A stretch of 64,000 nt of DNA from Pseudomonadota bacterium. Lineage in GTDB: Bacteria > Pseudomonadota > Alphaproteobacteria > Caulobacterales > Caulobacteraceae. The DNA is taken from contig JAEZEZ010000019.1 of the NCBI GenBank assembly GCA_023432855.1, positions 7,853 to 71,852 of the forward strand, written 5' to 3'. Below are positions 60,775 to 64,000 of this stretch, piece by piece; position 1 is the first letter of the stretch, and every line of letters begins with the position of its first letter. Below the pieces are notes generated by a model. That model ran no database searches, was not told the origin of the DNA, and worked only from the letters and a program-made list of their open reading frames with translations. The position numbers and the translations under genes were made by a program.

Positions 60775-61565
60775 TCGAGCTGTGCGCGTGTGAGCCCGAG
60801 CCTGGCTCTGAGCGCCGCGGCGTTGGAGCGGGCGACCGGCGCCTCCGCCCCGGACTGCATGCGAACGATGGCGCCGCCGCTCAGGCTGCGGCGCAGGCTC
60901 TCGATGGCCTTGATGCGCACGACGGAGGAGCGGTGGGTTCGCATGAACTCGTTCGGGTCCAGGCGGGCCAGGAGCCCCTGGAGCGTGCCGCGCATGAGGA
61001 AGGTCCGGCCGCCCGTATGAATGCGGACATAATCCCGTTCCGCTTCGAACCATTCGATGGAGTTGACCGTGATGCGCGTCCGGCCACGCGCATCCGTGAC
61101 CCAGAGCGCGCGGGCGTGCTGCTCCGGCTCGGCCTCGGCGGCTTCGTCGCGCAGCGCATCGATCACCGCGCGATACTCGTCCGCACGCCGCTCCGCCGAG
61201 ATGAGCCGCGTCCGCTCCCTGGCCCGCTCGACGCTCGCGCGCACCCTCTCGAACTCGACGGGCTTTAGCAGGTAGTCCGAGGCTTGAAGCTCGAAGGCCT
61301 CGACCGCATGGCCGGCGAAGGCGGTGACGAAGACGACGGCGGTGTCGGGCGCATCGGTCAGGGATTGCGCCACCTCCAGGCCGCTCAAACCGGGCATGCG
61401 GATATCGAGAAACGCGAGATCGGGCTTAAGGGTCCGGATGAGTTCCAGCCCACGCCGACCGTCGGGGGCTTTCCCGACCACCTCCACGTCGCGCAGCCCC
61501 TCGAGCGCGAGCTCGAGTCGGCCGAGCGAGAGCGCCTCGTCGTCGACGATCACCACGCGGAGCAT
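60771..61565 (-). CDS. LytTR family response regulator
   Basis: A 264-residue protein. Receiver domain with DDE at 8-10 and phospho-acceptor Asp54 (AFLDIRMPGLSG), with Lys in the LKPVEFERV motif. The LytTR DNA-binding domain is C-terminal (IEWFEAERDYVRIHTGGRTF, MRTHRSSVVRIKAIESLRR). It is co-transcribed with the sensor kinase (1-base overlap, ATG at 61565). Target genes are unknown. No LytTR binding repeat was recognised. Confidence 0.92.
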   Translation of the reverse strand: MLRVVIVDDEALSLGRLELALEGLRDVEVVGKAPDGRRGLELIRTLKPDLAFLDIRMPGLSGLEVAQSLTDAPDTAVVFVTAFAGHAVEAFELQASDYLLKPVEFERVRASVERARERTRLISAERRADEYRAVIDALRDEAAEAEPEQHARALWVTDARGRTRITVNSIEWFEAERDYVRIHTGGRTFLMRGTLQGLLARLDPNEFMRTHRSSVVRIKAIESLRRSLSGGAIVRMQSGAEAPVARSNAAALRARLGLTRAQLD

Positions 61566-62647
61566 CAGACGCTTTCCACCGGCAGGCGGATCAGGGCCGA
61601 GAACCCGCCGAGCGCGTAGGGACCCGCGCGAAACTCAGCGCGCCCCGCGTACAGGCTCTCGAGGCGGCGGCGCACGTTCTCGAGCCCCACGCCAAGACCC
61701 CTGCTCTCGGGACCTGGAATTACCGAGCCATCGTCGCGAACCTCGATCTGCAGGTAGTCCCCATACCTCCGGGCGGAGATTTCCAGGGTGACCTGTCTGT
61801 CCGAGGGCGCAACGGCGTACTTCACCGAGTTCTCGACCAGCGGTTGGAGGATGAGGCTGGGCACGAGCATCCCCTCGACCGAGGGATCGACCGACTTCAC
61901 GAATCGGAGGCGGTCGCCGAAGCGTTCCTCTTCGATGGCGAGGTACTGCGCCTGCGCCTGGACCTCTTCGGCGAGTGTGACCCGGTCCTCGGACGACTTC
62001 ACGAGGGAATAGCGCATGAACTGCGACAGGAGCAGGACCATCCGCTCCGCCCGATCCTTCTCGTCCTTCAGGATCAGCGTCGAGATTGCGCTCAGCGTGT
62101 TGAACAGGAAGTGCGGCTGAATCTGGTAACGCAGCATCCGATTCTGGGCGTCGGCCGCGAGCGCGCGGGCCTCGATGAGCCGGAGCTCGTTGGCGCGCAG
62201 CCGCTCGTTGTACTCGAGCGCGAAATAGCCGCACACCCAGGCGAGGAAGAACCAGGGAGCCGCCTGGGACAACTGGATGAAGGTGTCGGTGAAATCCGGG
62301 CGCGTGCGCAACGGCATCAGAGGCTCTGTCCGCAGCAACTCATAGACCCCCGCCGACGCCGCGGAGAATAGGACCGAGACCCCAAGCGATGCAGCCAGTC
62401 CACCCGTCAGAAGCATGACGAAAGGTCGGTGAGCCTGCTGCCGGAGGACGAGGTAGAGAACCGCGCAGAGACCCGCGCCAATGAGACAGTTCAAGGCTCG
62501 CGCAGCAGACTGGTCCCAGGCGAACGTCTGCACCAGGACGGATCGGACCGTGAAATAGAAAAAGACCGTGAGCCACAGGCCCGCGGTCAACAATATCACG
62601 GGCTTGATGCCGACCCGTCCGGGGGCGTCGACGTCATCCAACCGCAC
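61565..62647 (-). CDS. LytS/YehU-type membrane sensor histidine kinase
   Basis: A 360-residue kinase with four N-terminal membrane segments (KPVILLTAGLWLTVFFYFTV, PFVMLLTGGLAASLGVSVLF). The His_kinase H-box is RYQIQPHFLFNTLSAIS. The ATP site contains LQPLVENSVKYAV and the GLGVGLENVRRRLESLY G-box. It phosphorylates the LytTR regulator encoded next. It is the first gene of the pair and starts at ATG 62647. Confidence 0.92.
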   Translation of the reverse strand: MRLDDVDAPGRVGIKPVILLTAGLWLTVFFYFTVRSVLVQTFAWDQSAARALNCLIGAGLCAVLYLVLRQQAHRPFVMLLTGGLAASLGVSVLFSAASAGVYELLRTEPLMPLRTRPDFTDTFIQLSQAAPWFFLAWVCGYFALEYNERLRANELRLIEARALAADAQNRMLRYQIQPHFLFNTLSAISTLILKDEKDRAERMVLLLSQFMRYSLVKSSEDRVTLAEEVQAQAQYLAIEEERFGDRLRFVKSVDPSVEGMLVPSLILQPLVENSVKYAVAPSDRQVTLEISARRYGDYLQIEVRDDGSVIPGPESRGLGVGLENVRRRLESLYAGRAEFRAGPYALGGFSALIRLPVESV

Positions 62648-62855
62648 TGCCTGCTCCCAACGGCCGCTGCAGCATCATAAGGGCGTTCCTCGATAGCGGG
62701 TTACCGTTCGTCGCGATGAAACAACCGTTCGCCGCAGCAGGCCCCATTCGTCGCGCCGACGATTCGTCTCGCCGCAAACTGCATGCATCGAACTCAGCAC
62801 TGAGGGATTGAGACTCATACGGTCCCGCAAGTTGCCAAATTCAGGATTCGACCCA

Positions 62856-63110
62856 GTGATCGAAAGTTCCGGTTCACCCCTTCGTCTGCGCGCCGAGATC
62901 ACCATCGACCTCGACGCGGCGGATTTCCTCGAAGCGGCCGAGCACCAGCGTCGCATCGAGAGCCTGATCGCAGCCGTGAAGGCCGAATACAGCCAGGCCA
63001 ACTTCGCCTTCCGTCCGCGCCGGGGCCCTCGAAGCAAGAAGAAGCAGACGGCAACGTCGCCCACCGGCGAAATCCGCCACTACACCGGTCGGCTTCACGC
63101 CTACGAATAG
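62856..63110 (+). CDS. Small hypothetical protein
   Basis: An 84-residue protein, if the GTG at 62856 is used (VIESSGSPLRLRAEITIDLD). It has a helix (AEHQRRIESLIAAVKAEYSQ) and a basic tail (RPRRGPRSKKKQT). An in-frame TTG at 62808 would add 16 residues. I do not recognise a family. It is 12 bases before the next gene and probably co-transcribed. Confidence 0.55.
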   Translation: MIESSGSPLRLRAEITIDLDAADFLEAAEHQRRIESLIAAVKAEYSQANFAFRPRRGPRSKKKQTATSPTGEIRHYTGRLHAYE

Positions 63111-63122
63111 GCGCCGGCAGTC

Positions 63123-63497
63123 GTGGACAAGACCCCCACCGTCACCGCCCGCCGGCGTAACGCCGTGCTCGACATCATGGAGCGGCTGCGCGGCTTTGGC
63201 GACGGCATGACGTTCAACGCCATGCTGGTGTTCATGTACGTGGCCGAGAACGAAGGCATCAACGTCAGCGAACTGGCCCAGATCTGTCGAATGACGGAGG
63301 CCACTGCGTCGCGGTCGGCTCGGGCGCTCGCGTCTCCGGATTCGCCCGGCGCCCTTCCTCCTTCGGTAGGTCTCCTGGAACTGAGGCCCGATCCCTTCGA
63401 TGGTCGAGGCCGGCTGTTGTTTCTCACGGCAGCGGGCCGGAAATTCCGCGACCGCATCGACGACACGATCAGCCGGGGCGTAACGATCGCCGGCTGA
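63123..63497 (+). CDS. MarR-like winged-helix protein
   Basis: A 124-residue protein with a winged-helix pattern (MTFNAMLVFMYVAENEGINV, SELAQICRMTEATASRSARA, LELRPDPFDGRGRLLFLTAA). The layout, with a wing rich in Arg and Leu followed by an LTAAG helix, is MarR-like. GTG start at 63123. The ligand and targets are unknown. Confidence 0.75.
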   Translation: MDKTPTVTARRRNAVLDIMERLRGFGDGMTFNAMLVFMYVAENEGINVSELAQICRMTEATASRSARALASPDSPGALPPSVGLLELRPDPFDGRGRLLFLTAAGRKFRDRIDDTISRGVTIAG

Positions 63498-63632
63498 CCG
63501 CGGGGCTCCCAGGGCGAGGCCTAGATTATAGTTCCATCTTTGTAATCAGAATAACTAAGTCGTTTGTATTTGCGGCTTGTGACGATATGGGCACATAAAC
63601 GCGGCGTTATTGTGCCTAAACTCGGCGTAACA

Positions 63633-63661
63633 TTGACCATGCACTGACAAGGTCTTTAGCT
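63633..63661 (+). promoter_or_regulatory. Sigma70-like promoter upstream of the TonB-dependent receptor
   Basis: -35 TTGACC (63633-63638) and -10 TTAGCT (63656-63661) with a 17-base spacer. It sits in an AT-rich island (about 63520-63670) of an otherwise GC-rich region. Confidence 0.4.
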
Positions 63662-63709
63662 CATTCCATTCCTCAGGGGTGTTCCCTGGGGGTCTTGTTC
63701 GGGGGGTCG

Positions 63710-63729
63710 GCGACGGATTGGTCCGTCGC
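63710..63729 (+). promoter_or_regulatory. Leader hairpin before the TonB-dependent receptor
   Basis: A perfect 8-bp stem GCGACGGA/TCCGTCGC with a TTGG loop lies 21 bases upstream of the ATG and just before the AGGAGGA ribosome binding site. It may influence translation or RNA stability. Confidence 0.5.
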
Positions 63730-63750
63730 TGGACGCCGGGCTCAGGAGGA

Positions 63751-64000
63751 ATGAAGTTGAAAACCCAAACCGCTCGTCAGCGCCTTTTGGCCTCGACGAT
63801 GATCGGCGGCGTTGCGGCGATGGCCATGATGGCTGCGCCGGCGTTCGCGCAAGACGAATCGGAGGCGACCGAGGTCACCGGCGTCGTCGTCACCGGCTCG
63901 CGTATCGTCCGTCAGGACTTCGAGGCCATCAGCCCTGTCACCACCGTGGGTTCGGAGCAGCTCGAGCTGACCGCCACCCTGACGGTCGACAGCCTGCTCA
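63751..64000 (+). CDS. TonB-dependent receptor, N-terminal part (truncated by window end)
   Basis: ATG 63751 follows a strong AGGAGGA. The signal peptide (MKLKTQTARQRLLASTMIGG, ending APAFAQ) is followed by a short acidic stretch and GVVVTGSRIVRQDFEAISPV, the start of the plug domain. This is a typical Caulobacterales TonB-dependent outer-membrane receptor. Only 83 codons are in the window. Confidence 0.9.
   Translation, partial: MKLKTQTARQRLLASTMIGGVAAMAMMAAPAFAQDESEATEVTGVVVTGSRIVRQDFEAISPVTTVGSEQLELTATLTVDSLL

Overview
The window is about 64 kb of GC-rich (roughly 65-70%) chromosomal DNA from an alphaproteobacterium, most likely in the Caulobacterales (Caulobacter, Phenylobacterium or Brevundimonas type). 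Pointers are a gapR gene, a cpdR gene divergent from an N-formylglutamate amidohydrolase, an imuA-imuB-dnaE2 cassette behind a GTTC-N7-GTTC SOS box, GGAAC-N16/17-CGTT (EcfG/SigT-type) promoters, motA, and TonB-receptor style genes. No insertion sequence, prophage, integrase or CRISPR array was seen.

Layout. 1-158 is the 3' end of a PRPP-synthetase-like gene. 159-886 is non-coding and full of short repeats (a 22-23 bp tandem array, two palindrome-plus-ACAGCG arrays phased at 10-11 bp, and an inverted REP pair). 887-9715 holds gapR, a DUF885 hydrolase, a small stress protein, rpmJ, a lytic transglycosylase, an MFS transporter, an M20 amidohydrolase, motA and an Ala-rich lipoprotein. 9797-17739 holds mnmC, a DUF6491 lipoprotein, an APC transporter, a Sel1/prolyl-hydroxylase fusion, an S10 peptidase and a LuxR-type membrane-tethered regulator whose frame is overlapped by a second apparently coding ORF. 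17711-23296 (minus) is the SOS mutasome.

23508-36981 is the most striking locus: a three-gene, ATGA-coupled operon made of a TpsB outer-membrane transporter, a 2900-residue TpsA exoprotein with a 172-residue internal repeat, and a signal-peptide-bearing CHAT (caspase-like) protein. The third gene is not part of textbook two-partner secretion and suggests protease-coupled export or maturation of a surface filament.

36985-41141 carries an EcfG-type promoter with a small membrane protein, a YCII/DGPF protein with an ECF42-type sigma factor, tRNA-Val(GAC), cpdR and an N-formylglutamate amidohydrolase. A likely unannotated small RNA (about 41246 to 41157, minus) has its own promoter, a CU-rich anti-Shine-Dalgarno-like segment and an intrinsic terminator. 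41338-48702 contains DUF599, a KefF/KefC pair, a second DUF885 hydrolase, a small protein, a GT2 glycosyltransferase and an FAH-family hydrolase.

48686-54875 is an RpoE-ChrR type (singlet-oxygen response) cluster: DUF1365 and an FAD oxidoreductase on the minus strand, sigma factor, zinc/cupin anti-sigma factor, DUF1295, DUF2177 and an APC permease on the plus strand. The divergent intergenic region carries two promoters of identical geometry, TGATCC-N18-TAWCA, one in each direction. 54872-60774 contains a lipoprotein, a MoeB/ThiF-type enzyme, and a three-gene operon for a 2-oxoglutarate:ferredoxin-type oxidoreductase with a GltD-like flavoprotein/ferredoxin subunit. 60771-64000 contains a LytS/LytTR two-component pair, two small genes, and the 5' end of a TonB-dependent receptor cut by the window end.
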